Positions 53,311 through 62,475 of a stretch of 64,000 nt of DNA are shown here, piece after piece; position 1 is the stretch's first letter; the number at the start of each line of letters is the position of its first letter. The stretch spans positions 62,001 to 126,000 of the forward strand of contig CANFTB010000006.1 of the NCBI GenBank assembly GCA_947449735.1. The letters run 5' to 3'. A program made the position numbers and the translations under genes. Origin of the DNA: Chthoniobacteraceae bacterium (GTDB lineage Bacteria; Verrucomicrobiota; Verrucomicrobiia; Chthoniobacterales; Chthoniobacteraceae). A model generated the notes under the pieces. It was not told where the DNA came from and made no database searches. It saw nothing but the letters and a program-made list of their open reading frames with translations.

Positions 53311-54684
53311 TCAGGCGAGGCAGTGTTGGATGAGCGTGGCCACGTCGCGGTGGTGGCTTGGGCGCAGCGATTCGAGGCTGCGGTCCGAGGCGATAAGCAC
53401 CGGGCCGTCTTCGGGGGAAAGCGGGGACAGGCCGTGGCTGCCCCGTACCAACTTTGGATCAAGGGAACAGGGATTGAGCAGGTAGCGGAAGCCGAGTTTT
53501 TTGCGCAGCAACGCCTTGGCGGCGCGCCATTTTCCGCCGTTGGGATCGAAGAAAAGTTCGCGCGGGTCATAGCCCGGCTTCTTGTGGATTTCGACGGCCT
53601 GGGCGAAGTCCGGCTTCCGGGCCGGATCCAACCAGTAGTCGAAGGCAAACCACCAGCCCTGTGCCGCCAGAACGATGAGCTCTCCGCTTCGGGCGTGGTT
53701 GAGTCCGATCTCGGAGCGGGCGCCTCCCTCGAGCACCCTCTCGACGCCGGGCAGTCTTGCGAGGAGGTCGCGGACGGGGGCGAGGTCTGAGTCTTTGCGA
53801 ACGTAGACGTGGGCGAGTTGGTGGTCGCAAACTGCGAAGGCGCGGGAGGTGCCGGGGTCGAGCAGTTCCCCTGCGGCGTTTGTAGTCACCTCGAGGAGTC
53901 CCGCTTCCCGCAGGGCGCGGTTGGGAAAAACGGCGTCGCTGACTGGGGTGATTCCGTATTCGCTGACGACGAGGATTCGAGCGTTGCGGGCCCTGGCGTG
54001 GTCGATGACTTTTGCCGCGCAGGCATCGAGTTCCCTGAGGTTCGGGGCGAGATGCGGGCCGGCGGGGCCGAAGCGCTGGAGGTCGTAGTCGAGGTGGGGC
54101 AGGTAGCAGAGGCCGAGGTCGGGCTGGGTTTCCTCCCAGGCGGTCACAAAACTTTCCGCAATCCAGCGGGTGCTGGCGGGTCCGGCGGTGGGACCCCAGA
54201 AGTTGAACAGCGGGAAGGTCCCGTGTTTTTTCTGGAGGGTCTCCTTCAGGGAGACCGGATGGGCGTAGAAGTCGGGGGATTTTGCGCCGTCGTGGTGGTA
54301 GACAGGCCGGGGGGTGACGGTGGCCTGGGCCCCGGTGTTCATGGCATACCACCAGAAGTGTTTGAGGACCTTCCAAGGGCGCCCCTCCCAGACGTGCGGG
54401 GCGCAGACCAGAGCCTCGCTCTGGCGCCAGAGCAAAATTTCGTTCAGGTCGCGAAAGTACCAGCCATTGGCGACGATCCCGTGCGCGGAAGGGTCGACGC
54501 CCGTGAGCATGGTCGCCTGGGCGGTGGTGGTGACGGCGGGCAGGGCCGCGTCAAGAGAGGTGGCGAAGCCCTCGGTCGCGAGCCGCATGAGATTCGGGGT
54601 GTCTTGCCCCAGATGCGCCCGGGTGAGGCCGACGCAATTCAGGACAACCAGGGGGCGTGCGGGACGGGAGCCGGTGGAGGACAT
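53311..54684 (-). CDS. Alkaline-phosphatase-superfamily protein (nucleotide pyrophosphatase-like), altered metal motifs
   Basis: The 457-residue product has the fold pattern of type I phosphodiesterase/nucleotide pyrophosphatases: LVVLNCVGL near residue 12, DTPNLMRLATEGF, then the nucleophile region PAVTTTAQATMLTG (T52-T54) and HGIVANGWYFRD. Two usual metal motifs differ: N16 stands where Asp is common, and VVSEYGITPV (E242, Y243) replaces SDHGM. The metal site may therefore be changed. It has no signal peptide and diverges from the second PVC heme gene. Substrate unknown. Confidence 0.7.
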   Translation of the reverse strand: MSSTGSRPARPLVVLNCVGLTRAHLGQDTPNLMRLATEGFATSLDAALPAVTTTAQATMLTGVDPSAHGIVANGWYFRDLNEILLWRQSEALVCAPHVWEGRPWKVLKHFWWYAMNTGAQATVTPRPVYHHDGAKSPDFYAHPVSLKETLQKKHGTFPLFNFWGPTAGPASTRWIAESFVTAWEETQPDLGLCYLPHLDYDLQRFGPAGPHLAPNLRELDACAAKVIDHARARNARILVVSEYGITPVSDAVFPNRALREAGLLEVTTNAAGELLDPGTSRAFAVCDHQLAHVYVRKDSDLAPVRDLLARLPGVERVLEGGARSEIGLNHARSGELIVLAAQGWWFAFDYWLDPARKPDFAQAVEIHKKPGYDPRELFFDPNGGKWRAAKALLRKKLGFRYLLNPCSLDPKLVRGSHGLSPLSPEDGPVLIASDRSLESLRPSHHRDVATLIQHCLA

Positions 54685-54834
54685 GGAGCAGGGGGCGCAG
54701 AGGGTTTTGGGAGGTGTGTGCGGGGGCGGCGGACTGGGGTGGGACGCCGGACACGGAACGCACGCACTCCGAGACTGATATTTGTTTGGAAACTCAGGCT
54801 AGAGCAATGGGTTTAGAGTTGGTAATTCTTTTCA

Positions 54835-57800
54835 ATGAAAGTTTCCCCTGTTTCGCAAGCCCTCGCCTTTTTGAGCCTGCTCAGCGCGGCGTACGCGGAG
54901 CCAGCACCGAAGGCCAAGGCCCGCAAGGAGCCGCCTTCCGCGGCGGAGGTTGCCAAGGCGGCGCTGGTGGCGCCCGGGTTGCAGCTTGATGTTTGGGCTG
55001 CTGAACCGCTTTTGCAGAACCCCGTGGCGTTTTCCTTTGATGAAAAAGGGCGGGCCTGGGTGGCGGAAACCAACCGGCGCAAATCTTCCTATTTGGACAT
55101 CCGGAGTTTTCCGGAGTGGGTGGGCAGCAGTCTTTCCCTGCGTTCGGTGGAGGAGCGGGTGGCTTTTTTGAAAAAGGCACTTCCCGAGGGAGCCACGCAG
55201 GGGCCCAAGCCGGTGCGGGATTTGAACAAGGACGGAAAAATCGACTGGCATGACCTGGAGGTGGAGTCTGAGGTGGTGCGTCTTCTGGAGGACAAAGCGG
55301 GGAAGGGGGTCGCCGACTCGTCCCGGGTGGTTGCGGACGGGTTTGCCTCGGTGGGCACCGGGGTGGGGGCGGGGATCGCGGCGCGGGACGGCCAGGCGGT
55401 TTACATCTGCGAACCGGACGTTTGGCTGCTGGGCGAGGACGGTTCCAAAAAGTCGCTCCTGACGGGGCTTGCCGTGCACATTGTATACAGCGGCCACGAC
55501 TGTCATGGCGCCAAGTTCGGGCCGGACGGGCGCCTGTATTTCTCGGTGGCGGACTGCAGCGCACGGATAGAGTCCGGGGGCAAGGTGCTGTCCCCGCCGT
55601 CGAGCGGGGCGGTGTTCTGCTGCTGGCCGGACGGCAGTGGCGTGGAGCTTTACGCCTGGGGGTTGCGCAACCCCCAGTCGCTGGTCTTCAACGAGGTTGG
55701 CGACCTTTTCACGGGCGACAACAATGCCGACGGCGGCGACAAGGCCCGCTGGGTGCACGTGGTGGAGGGGGCGGACTATGGCTGGCGTTTCCACTACCAG
55801 TTCATGAAGGAGCCGAAGCTCGGGGTTTGGAATTCCGAGGGCTTGTGGAAGGTGGAGGCCGCCCAGAACGCGCCGGCCATTCTGCCTCCTGTGGTGAACA
55901 TCGGGCATGGTCCGGCGGGCGTGGCGTATTATCCCGGGACGGGTCTGCCCGAGGAATACCAGGGGGCGTTTTTCATGGCGGACTTTCCGGGGGGCGTCCG
56001 CTCTTTCAAATTGCGGCCGAAGGGGGCGTCCTATGAATCCGAGCTGCCGGACACGGTGCTCATGGACAATTCCCTCAAGAACCCGGAGGGCAAGTTCGCC
56101 TGGAATCTCAATATTCCAGACATCGCCTTTGGACCCGGGGGAGGGCTGTACCTTCTGGACTGCGTGGACTGGATTCCCGATTTTGACAAATTCAACAAGG
56201 GCCGGATTTTCCGGGTGCATTCGCCCAAGGTGGACGCGCAGCCCGAGGTGTTGGAGACGCAGCGCCTGCTGGCGGAGGGCTTCCGCGGCAGATCCGAGGC
56301 GGAGCTGGGGGAATTGCTAGGGCACGCGGACGTGCGCGTGAGGCTGGAGGCGCAGAGGGCGCTGGTCGGGCGCGGCGGGGCTGGGGTTTCCATTTTTGAA
56401 AAGGCCGCCGCCGCCAGTGGACTGAAGCGGTTGCATGCGGTCTGGGGCCTCGGGCAGTTGTGCGGGAAGGAGCCCAAGGCGCTGGAGGCCGTGCGTGCGC
56501 TCGCCGGTGCGGCGGATGCCGAGTTGAGGGCGCAGACGGCGAAGGTGCTGGGCGAGGCAGGCGGGGCGGAGGATGCGCCCAGGCTGGCCGCTTTGCTCAA
56601 GGATTCCTCGGTGAGGGTGCGCTTTTTTGCGGCGCAGGGTTTGCGTCGGGTGGGGTCGGCCAAGGACGTGCCCGCGCTGTTGGGGGCGCTGCCGGGCGCG
56701 GATGCGGACGAGCCTTTCCTGCGGCATTCGGTGGTGGCCTCGCTGTCGTCGCTTTCCGGCGCTTCGGAACTGCGCGGACTTGCGGCCTCGCCGGATGCCG
56801 CGGTGCGTCTTGCCGCGGTGCTCGCGCTGAGGCGGAACGCGGATTCCGGCGTGACGGATTTTCTCAAGGATTCCGAGGCGTCCGTTCGGTTGGAGGCTGC
56901 GCGCGCGATTTACGATCAGCCGGTCGAGGCGGGGCTTCCGGCGCTGGCAGGACTGGCGGCGCGCCCGGACGAGCCGACTGGGGTGTTGCAGCGGATTCAG
57001 GCGGCGCGTTACCGGCTGGGAGGGCGGGCGAACGCGGAGCGTCTGCTTGCGGTGGCGGCGGACGCCTCTGGGGTGGAGGCGGCGAGGGTGCAGGCGCTGC
57101 GTTTGCTGCGGCAGTGGAAACCGGAGGACGGCCGCGACGCGTTTTTGGGGCGGTGGTGGCCGGTGGAGTCCGACCGCCAAATTGCCGCGGTGAAGAAGCT
57201 GGTCGGCGCGAAGGTCCCCGCATTTTTGGAGGATTCCTCCTCGGAGATCGTGGACGTGGCGGTGGATCTGGCCGGGGATTACGGGATGCGTGAGGTGGCC
57301 GGCAAACTTAAGGAATTGTTCAACGATGCCGGCCGCAGCACCTCGACGCGGGCGCTGGCCTTGAACACCCTTGCAAAGTTGAAGGTGGAAGGGTTTGGCG
57401 ACCTGCTCCATCTGGCTTTGAAGGAGAAAAACAAGGAGCTGAGCGCTGCCGCCGCGAAGCTGGTGGGCAAACTGCCGCCGGCGGAGGCCTTCAAACTCAG
57501 CGTGAGCATGTTCGACGCCGGGGTGACTAGCAACGCGCAGAGCGCGGTGGCCGCGGTGCTGCAGCTCAAGACGCCGGCGGCGGATGCCGTTCTGGGGCAG
57601 TGGATGGACCGGTTGATTGCGGGCAAGGTGCCGCCTTCGCTGCGGCTGGACGTGCTGGAGGCTGCGGGAAGACGCGGCACCCCTGCGCTGAAGCAGAAGG
57701 TGAAGGCGTTTGAGGCCGCGCGGGCTGCGGACGATGCGCTGGCGCCCTGGAGGGAGTGCCTGGAGGGGGGCGATGCGAAGCTGGGGCAGGCGTTGTTCAA

Positions 57801-58188
57801 GGAAAAGGATGAGGTGGGGTGTTACCGCTGCCACAAGGTGGGCGGCGGGGGTGGCGATGTGGGGCCGGCGATGGATAAAATTGGAGCGACCCACGATCGC
57901 GAATACCTGCTGCGGTCCATTGTTTTTCCAAATTCGGAGTACGCGCCGGGCTTTGAAACGGTGCTCTTGAAGCTTGCCGACGGTTCGGTGGCGGCGGGCA
58001 TGGTGGCGAAGGAGGACGCGACCCAGATCGAACTGGTGACGCCGGGGACGACACAACGGCAGACGATTGCGAAGGACAAGGTGTCCGGCCGCGACCGGTT
58101 GCCGTCGCCGATGCCGGAGGGGCTGCCCCAGTTGCTTTCAAAGCGCGAATTGAGGGACATCATCGCGTTCTTGGCGTCGCAACGCTGA
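54835..58188 (+). CDS. Secreted PVC-type heme-binding protein with HEAT repeats and CxxCH domain
   Basis: The 1,117-residue protein is a paralogue of the one at 22-25 kb. Signal peptide (LAFLSLLSAAYA), then a propeller domain (LLTGLAVHIVYSGHDCHGAKFGPDGRLYFSVADCS, GLRNPQSLVFNEVGDLFTGDNNADGGDKARW, YYPGTGLPEEYQGAFFMADFPGG), HEAT-like repeats (about 490-960) and a C-terminal cytochrome domain with CYRCH at 996-1000. An EF-hand-like calcium loop, DLNKDGKIDWHD at 129-140, is an extra feature. The start at 54835 opens the signal peptide. An enzyme acting on sugars or an electron-transfer role is assumed from the family, not proved. Confidence 0.88.
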   Translation: MKVSPVSQALAFLSLLSAAYAEPAPKAKARKEPPSAAEVAKAALVAPGLQLDVWAAEPLLQNPVAFSFDEKGRAWVAETNRRKSSYLDIRSFPEWVGSSLSLRSVEERVAFLKKALPEGATQGPKPVRDLNKDGKIDWHDLEVESEVVRLLEDKAGKGVADSSRVVADGFASVGTGVGAGIAARDGQAVYICEPDVWLLGEDGSKKSLLTGLAVHIVYSGHDCHGAKFGPDGRLYFSVADCSARIESGGKVLSPPSSGAVFCCWPDGSGVELYAWGLRNPQSLVFNEVGDLFTGDNNADGGDKARWVHVVEGADYGWRFHYQFMKEPKLGVWNSEGLWKVEAAQNAPAILPPVVNIGHGPAGVAYYPGTGLPEEYQGAFFMADFPGGVRSFKLRPKGASYESELPDTVLMDNSLKNPEGKFAWNLNIPDIAFGPGGGLYLLDCVDWIPDFDKFNKGRIFRVHSPKVDAQPEVLETQRLLAEGFRGRSEAELGELLGHADVRVRLEAQRALVGRGGAGVSIFEKAAAASGLKRLHAVWGLGQLCGKEPKALEAVRALAGAADAELRAQTAKVLGEAGGAEDAPRLAALLKDSSVRVRFFAAQGLRRVGSAKDVPALLGALPGADADEPFLRHSVVASLSSLSGASELRGLAASPDAAVRLAAVLALRRNADSGVTDFLKDSEASVRLEAARAIYDQPVEAGLPALAGLAARPDEPTGVLQRIQAARYRLGGRANAERLLAVAADASGVEAARVQALRLLRQWKPEDGRDAFLGRWWPVESDRQIAAVKKLVGAKVPAFLEDSSSEIVDVAVDLAGDYGMREVAGKLKELFNDAGRSTSTRALALNTLAKLKVEGFGDLLHLALKEKNKELSAAAAKLVGKLPPAEAFKLSVSMFDAGVTSNAQSAVAAVLQLKTPAADAVLGQWMDRLIAGKVPPSLRLDVLEAAGRRGTPALKQKVKAFEAARAADDALAPWRECLEGGDAKLGQALFKEKDEVGCYRCHKVGGGGGDVGPAMDKIGATHDREYLLRSIVFPNSEYAPGFETVLLKLADGSVAAGMVAKEDATQIELVTPGTTQRQTIAKDKVSGRDRLPSPMPEGLPQLLSKRELRDIIAFLASQR

Positions 58189-58267
58189 GGCAAATCGCCG
58201 GACGGAGGCGGTTCCGGAGGGCAACTCTTGAAATTCCCTCGGAATCGTCTCATCGTCGGTCCCTGCA

Positions 58268-58681
58268 ATGTACCTGACCCTACTGAAATCCAAGATCCAC
58301 AGAGCGGCCGTGACCGGCGCGAGCCTGCACTATGAAGGCAGCCTGACGATTGCCTCTGATCTGGCGGAGAAAGTCGGGCTTTTGCCCTACGAGAAAATCC
58401 TGGTGGGGAACATGGCCAACGGCGCCCGCTTTGAGACCTATGTGATCTACGGTGAAAGCGGGAGCGGCGACATCCAGTTGAACGGGGCGACGGCGCATCT
58501 GGGGAAGATCGGCGACCGGCTGACGATCATGAATTTCGCGCAGTTTACGCCCGAGGAGGCGGTGGGCCACCGGCCGCGGGTGATTTTGTTGAACGAACGG
58601 AACGAAGTTGTCCGGACTGAGGCGTCGATTCCCGAGTATGCGGGTGTTTCGGCGGGCGCTGCGGGGCCGGATCTGGCCTAG
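58268..58681 (+). CDS. panD: Aspartate 1-decarboxylase (PanD)
   Basis: Pyruvoyl enzyme that converts aspartate to beta-alanine for pantothenate and coenzyme A. The 137-residue proenzyme has the family start MYLTLLKSKIHRAAVT, the self-cleavage site G24-S25 in HYEGSLTI (the Ser becomes the pyruvoyl group), and NGARFETYVI and NGATAHLGKIGDRLTIMNFAQF. K9 and the later residues match. Length is normal. It lies 79 bases after the PVC heme gene in the same direction. Confidence 0.97.
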   Translation: MYLTLLKSKIHRAAVTGASLHYEGSLTIASDLAEKVGLLPYEKILVGNMANGARFETYVIYGESGSGDIQLNGATAHLGKIGDRLTIMNFAQFTPEEAVGHRPRVILLNERNEVVRTEASIPEYAGVSAGAAGPDLA

Positions 58682-58798
58682 GGCTGGAAGACCGTTTCCC
58701 GGCGTGGGAGCGGGCGAGGGGCGGAATGTCCGGGCCGACATTTTTGGGAACGAAAGTCACGTCTCGCGCGCGGCTGCCGGTGTGTGTAAACAGGAGGG

Positions 58799-59848
58799 AT
58801 GCTTCTGAAAGTCCTGAAAGACGGCGGCGCCGCCGCGGGCGCTCATTTTGTGAGGCCCCCCTGGGAGCGGATGTGCAGGTTGCACGCGCTTTTGCAGGAG
58901 GGTAAATATCCGAACTGCGCCGGGATGGGGCGGGAGCTGGAGGTCAGCGCCAAGACGATCCAGAGGGACCTCAATTTTATGAGGGACAGGCTGGAGCTGC
59001 CGATCGCCTACGAGCCGTCCAAGTTTGGCTACTACTATACGCAGCCGGTCGATTCCCTGCCATCGCTCGACATGAGCGAGGGGGAGCTTGTTTCGCTTTT
59101 GATCGCGCAGAAGGCGTTGCATCAGCATCACGGCACCGCCTATGAGGGGCCCTTGCGTTCGGCCTGCGCCAAGATCTCGGAGGCCATGAAGGGACGGGTT
59201 TCCGTGGATATCAACGATTTGGCGAGCCGCGTTTTTTTCAAGCCGGAGAGTTCGAGCGAGGTACAGCCCGCGGTTTTCGAGACGGTGGGTCTCGCCGTGA
59301 GGGAGAGCCGGGAGCTGTCGTTTCTCTACAGGAAACTCGGGGGCGAAGCGGACGAACGCAGGCGGATCCGCCCCTATCATCTCGGCTGCGTCAACAACCA
59401 GTGGTATGTCTTCGGCTGGGACGTTGCCCGGAAGGAAATGCGGACCTTCGCCCTGCCGAGGCTCCGTCGGCCGGAGGTTCTGGAGAAACGGTTCGAGCGG
59501 CCGCAGGATTTTTCGATCGAGGCGTTTTTGTCCGACAGCCTCGGTGTCTTTTCATCGCAGGGGGAGGTGCATGTGGTGAAGATCCGTTTCACGGCGTGGG
59601 CCGCACAGTTGGTCCGGGAGCGGGCCTGGCACAGCAGCCAGAAGCAGCGCGAGTTGCCCGGGGGGGAAGTGGAGCTGGAGCTGCGCCTTTCCAGCCTGCT
59701 GGAGGTGGAGCGTTGGATCCTCAGTTTCGGAGTGCACGCCAGAGCGTTGCAGCCGGCCAAGCTGGTTCGCAATTTGCGCGAACGCATCGCCTCCATGGCG
59801 GTGATGTATTCGAGCGAGCACGCGGCGTCTTTTCCTCAGAACCTGTGA
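58799..59848 (+). CDS. WYL-domain transcriptional regulator
   Basis: The 349-residue product has an N-terminal DeoR-like winged helix (MGRELEVSAKTIQRDLNFMRDRLELPIAYEPSKFGYYY, about 43-80) and a central WYL domain (LSFLYRKLGGEADERRRIRPYHLGCVNNQWYVFGWDVARKEMRTFALPRL), followed by the WCX-type C-terminal segment. WYL domains are thought to bind nucleic-acid-derived or other small ligands. CAGGAGGG lies directly before the ATG at 58799. Its TGA overlaps a GTG start (GTGA) of a PaaK-like gene, which implies a two-gene operon and possibly control of that gene. Confidence 0.85.
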   Translation: MLLKVLKDGGAAAGAHFVRPPWERMCRLHALLQEGKYPNCAGMGRELEVSAKTIQRDLNFMRDRLELPIAYEPSKFGYYYTQPVDSLPSLDMSEGELVSLLIAQKALHQHHGTAYEGPLRSACAKISEAMKGRVSVDINDLASRVFFKPESSSEVQPAVFETVGLAVRESRELSFLYRKLGGEADERRRIRPYHLGCVNNQWYVFGWDVARKEMRTFALPRLRRPEVLEKRFERPQDFSIEAFLSDSLGVFSSQGEVHVVKIRFTAWAAQLVRERAWHSSQKQRELPGGEVELELRLSSLLEVERWILSFGVHARALQPAKLVRNLRERIASMAVMYSSEHAASFPQNL

Positions 59849-61080
59849 GCGACGCATTGAGACAAAGGCAGTGGACGGTTTTGAAGGGGCTTCTTGAGGA
59901 GTCGCTGCTCCGGAGTCCTTTTCAACAAGAGCGCCTCGGCGCGGCTGGTGTGGCGGTCGAGGACATCGCCTCGCTGGATGACTTCACGCGGTTGATGCCT
60001 CTCACGCTCAAGACAGACCTTGCGGCGGACCAGGCGGCGCATCCTCCCTACGGCAGCAACCACACGGAGTCTCAGGAGTGGTACACGCGCTTTTGCCAAA
60101 CCAGCGGGACTTCCTCGCAGCCGATGGCGGTTTGGGACACCGCGTTGAGCTGGGAATGGCTGCTGGAAAACTGGCGTCTCGGTTATGCACTGGCGGGAGT
60201 CCGTCCGGGTGAGGTGGCGTTTTTTGCCTTTTCCTTCGGTCCTTTTCTCGGGTTTTGGACGGCCTACGAGGCGGCGCTCGGCATGGGATTGCGCTGCATT
60301 CCCGGCGGCGGTCTCGGCACGGTTGCGCGTTTGCATGCGCTGGTCCGGCACCGTGCGAGCGTGCTCTGTTGCACGCCCACCTATGCGCTGCATCTCGCGT
60401 CTGCGGCTTCGGAAGCGGGCGTGGATCTTGCCCAAAGCGCGGTGCGCAAAATTTTGGTCGCGGGCGAGCCTGGGGGCAGCCTGCCTGCCGTGCGGCGGCA
60501 ACTGGAGGCCGCCTGGCCGGAAGCCGAGGTCATCGACCACTACGGCATGACGGAGGTGGGGCCGGTGGCGTTCGCCGCCTCGGGGGCGCCCGGAAGCCTG
60601 CACGTGCTCGGGGAGCGTTATTTTGCGGAGGTGCTGGATCCCCGGGGACAGCCCGTCGGCGAGGGCGGCACGGGGGAGCTGGTCTTGACGCCGCTGGGGC
60701 GGTCCTGCTGGCCCTTGTTCCGTTACAAGACGGGGGATTTGGTGCGCCCCCGGTGGACCGAGCAGGGACTGCTTTTGGACGGGGGCATTCTGGGACGGGC
60801 GGACGACATGGTGATCGTGCGCGGCGTGAACCTTTACCCCGGAGCAGTGGAGGACGTGGTGCGCGGAATTCCCGAGATTCAGGAGTACCGGGTGCGTGTG
60901 ACGGATGGGGCGGGACTCCTGCAGGTCGAGGTGGAAATCGAGGCTTCAGCGGGCGGTTTCGCCCGGGTACTGGAGGCCGCTTTGGAAAGGGCTTTTTCGC
61001 TGCGCATCCCGGTGCGCGAGGTTCCGTACGGGACGCTGCCCAGATTCGAGCTGAAGGCCAGGCGCTGGGTGCGTTCCTGA
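59845..61080 (+). CDS. Phenylacetate-CoA ligase-like (PaaK family) adenylating enzyme
   Basis: ANL-superfamily adenylate-forming enzyme. From the GTG at 59845 the product is 411 residues, a length normal for the PaaK group. P-loop-like TSGTSSQPMAVW, the A5 motif DHYGMTEVG, YKTGDLVRP and DDMVIVRGVNLYPGAVEDVV (A8 hinge) are present in order. The N-terminal half shows the PaaK-like SLDDFTRLMPLTLKTDL segment. Phenylacetate is only one possible substrate; other aryl acids or fatty acids are possible. The gene is coupled to the WYL regulator by GTGA. A longer frame upstream lies inside the regulator and is rejected. Confidence 0.8.
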   Translation: MSDALRQRQWTVLKGLLEESLLRSPFQQERLGAAGVAVEDIASLDDFTRLMPLTLKTDLAADQAAHPPYGSNHTESQEWYTRFCQTSGTSSQPMAVWDTALSWEWLLENWRLGYALAGVRPGEVAFFAFSFGPFLGFWTAYEAALGMGLRCIPGGGLGTVARLHALVRHRASVLCCTPTYALHLASAASEAGVDLAQSAVRKILVAGEPGGSLPAVRRQLEAAWPEAEVIDHYGMTEVGPVAFAASGAPGSLHVLGERYFAEVLDPRGQPVGEGGTGELVLTPLGRSCWPLFRYKTGDLVRPRWTEQGLLLDGGILGRADDMVIVRGVNLYPGAVEDVVRGIPEIQEYRVRVTDGAGLLQVEVEIEASAGGFARVLEAALERAFSLRIPVREVPYGTLPRFELKARRWVRS

Positions 61081-61100
61081 GCCGGGCAGGCCCGCTGGTT

Positions 61101-61526
61101 TCAGCTCGCAGCTTGTCCGAGGCGGACGATTTCCGCAAAAGTACCGGCGTCCAGCGGCATCACCGAAAGGCGGGACTGCTTGATCAGCGGGATCTCGTAG
61201 AGGACCGGGTGTGTCTTGAGGGTTTCCAGCTTCACCGGATGCGGCAGGGCTTTTTCAGGAACCAAGTCGACGCACACCCATTCGCCTTCGGTTGCGGTCG
61301 GGTCGGGGTAGGCTTCGCGAGCGACGCGAGCGATGCCGACGACTTCCTTGCCAATAACGCTGTGGTAAAACAGGGCGTAGTCTCCTTTGCGCATCGCATG
61401 AAGGTTCTTCCTTGCCTGAAAATTGCGCACGCCGGTCCAGGCCGTCTTGCCGTCCTGGACAAACTGGTCCCACGAGTAGGCGGAAGGTTCCTGTTTGACG
61501 AGCCAGTGGCTCTGGGTGGTGCTCAT
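61101..61526 (-). CDS. EVE-domain protein
   Basis: The 141-residue product is a single EVE domain: HWLVKQEPSAYSWDQFVQDG, TAWTGVRNFQARKNLHAMRKGDYALFYHS and GIARVAREAYPDPTA are the family core, with PLDAGTFAEIVRLGQ at the end. EVE proteins belong to the PUA-like superfamily and can bind modified nucleobases in DNA. The gene is convergent with the PaaK-like gene, with 20 bases between the stops. It has no signal peptide. Its biological target here is unknown. Confidence 0.88.
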   Translation of the reverse strand: MSTTQSHWLVKQEPSAYSWDQFVQDGKTAWTGVRNFQARKNLHAMRKGDYALFYHSVIGKEVVGIARVAREAYPDPTATEGEWVCVDLVPEKALPHPVKLETLKTHPVLYEIPLIKQSRLSVMPLDAGTFAEIVRLGQAAS

Positions 61527-61616
61527 GCGTCAGAGGGTGCCGAGGGAGTCGGGGCCGGGTACAGAAAAAAGCGGCGTGCGCTGGAAAGGGGAGGGAGAGG
61601 CGGAGGCTCCCAGGTT

Positions 61617-62348
61617 TCAAAATTCTGCCGAACACTCCGCGATCACCGCGAGACACTGTTTCCGGTGTTCGATGCGGTGGGTGACCGTAAATCCGCAACC
61701 TTCAAAAACATCAAGGAAGGACGGGTTTACGTACAGCAGCCGGACCGTGCCGTTTTCTTGCCGGGCGTGAAGCTGGAGGATGCGGGCGACCCGGGTGAGC
61801 GTTTCTCCATGGAAGGGGTTGTATAAGAAGACCGTGAGGGGGCCCGGGGGCGGCGAAAAGTCTGCGGCGTCTCCCTGGAAGACTTCGAAGGAGGCGGCGT
61901 GGCTCGGCGGGGCGATGCGGCTCATGTTGCGCCTGCTGATTTCAGCCAGTTCGGGGGCGAACTCGACGCCGATCACCCGTTTGAAACCGTGAAGGGCCGC
62001 AAGAATCAGCACCCGGCCCTTGCCGCAACCATAGTCGACGAAAGTGGATTCGGTGGCTGCTTGCGGAAGTTTCGCGAAAACCTCCTCCACGAGCCTGGGG
62101 TCTGTCCCCTGGTAACGCGAGGAACTGGAGCGTTTTTGATCGGGAACGGAAAGGGCAGAGAGCTCGATGGGTGCGACCGTTTCGACCCGGTGCCGGAGGT
62201 CGAACAGGATCTCCCTCAAAAACAGGCCGAAGCTGTAGCGGAAACCGTGGCTGCGCAGATGCATGCAAACGAGGTTTGCGTAAAGGAGCAGGTTCTGGGG
62301 GCGGTTGCTTTGTGTCGAATGCATGGTTTTTGTGTTAAAAACTGACAT
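61617..62348 (-). CDS. Class I SAM-dependent methyltransferase
   Basis: The 243-residue product has motif I, VDYGCGKGRVLILAA, followed by a second motif (RVIGVEFAPELAEI), an acidic loop (FQGDAADF) and a post-motif (FLYNPFHGETL). The N-terminal 90 residues are divergent and contain a basic stretch. It diverges from the btaA gene by 127 bases and does not resemble BtaB clearly, so the substrate is not assigned. ATG codons at 62348 and 62324 are both possible starts. Confidence 0.75.
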   Translation of the reverse strand: MSVFNTKTMHSTQSNRPQNLLLYANLVCMHLRSHGFRYSFGLFLREILFDLRHRVETVAPIELSALSVPDQKRSSSSRYQGTDPRLVEEVFAKLPQAATESTFVDYGCGKGRVLILAALHGFKRVIGVEFAPELAEISRRNMSRIAPPSHAASFEVFQGDAADFSPPPGPLTVFLYNPFHGETLTRVARILQLHARQENGTVRLLYVNPSFLDVFEGCGFTVTHRIEHRKQCLAVIAECSAEF

Positions 62349-62475
62349 CAATATCGTTTAATTTTGGTGTCGGTAATGAATTGAATTGCCTCCAAAAATC
62401 GAGCGGCGGAGTATCTTGTTTCATGAGGCTAGCGCGGAAGGTTTAAACTGTAAATTGCGGCTATAAAATTCACTC

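Noticed and set aside
56317..58056. Long open frame on the minus strand (579 codons) opposite the PVC heme gene
   Set aside because: It is Arg/His/Pro-rich shadow sequence of a GC-rich gene whose + strand product has full domain order and a CxxCH motif.
59401..59844. N-terminal extension of the PaaK-like frame
   Set aside because: It lies entirely inside the WYL regulator gene; the GTG at 59845 overlapping the stop is the natural start.
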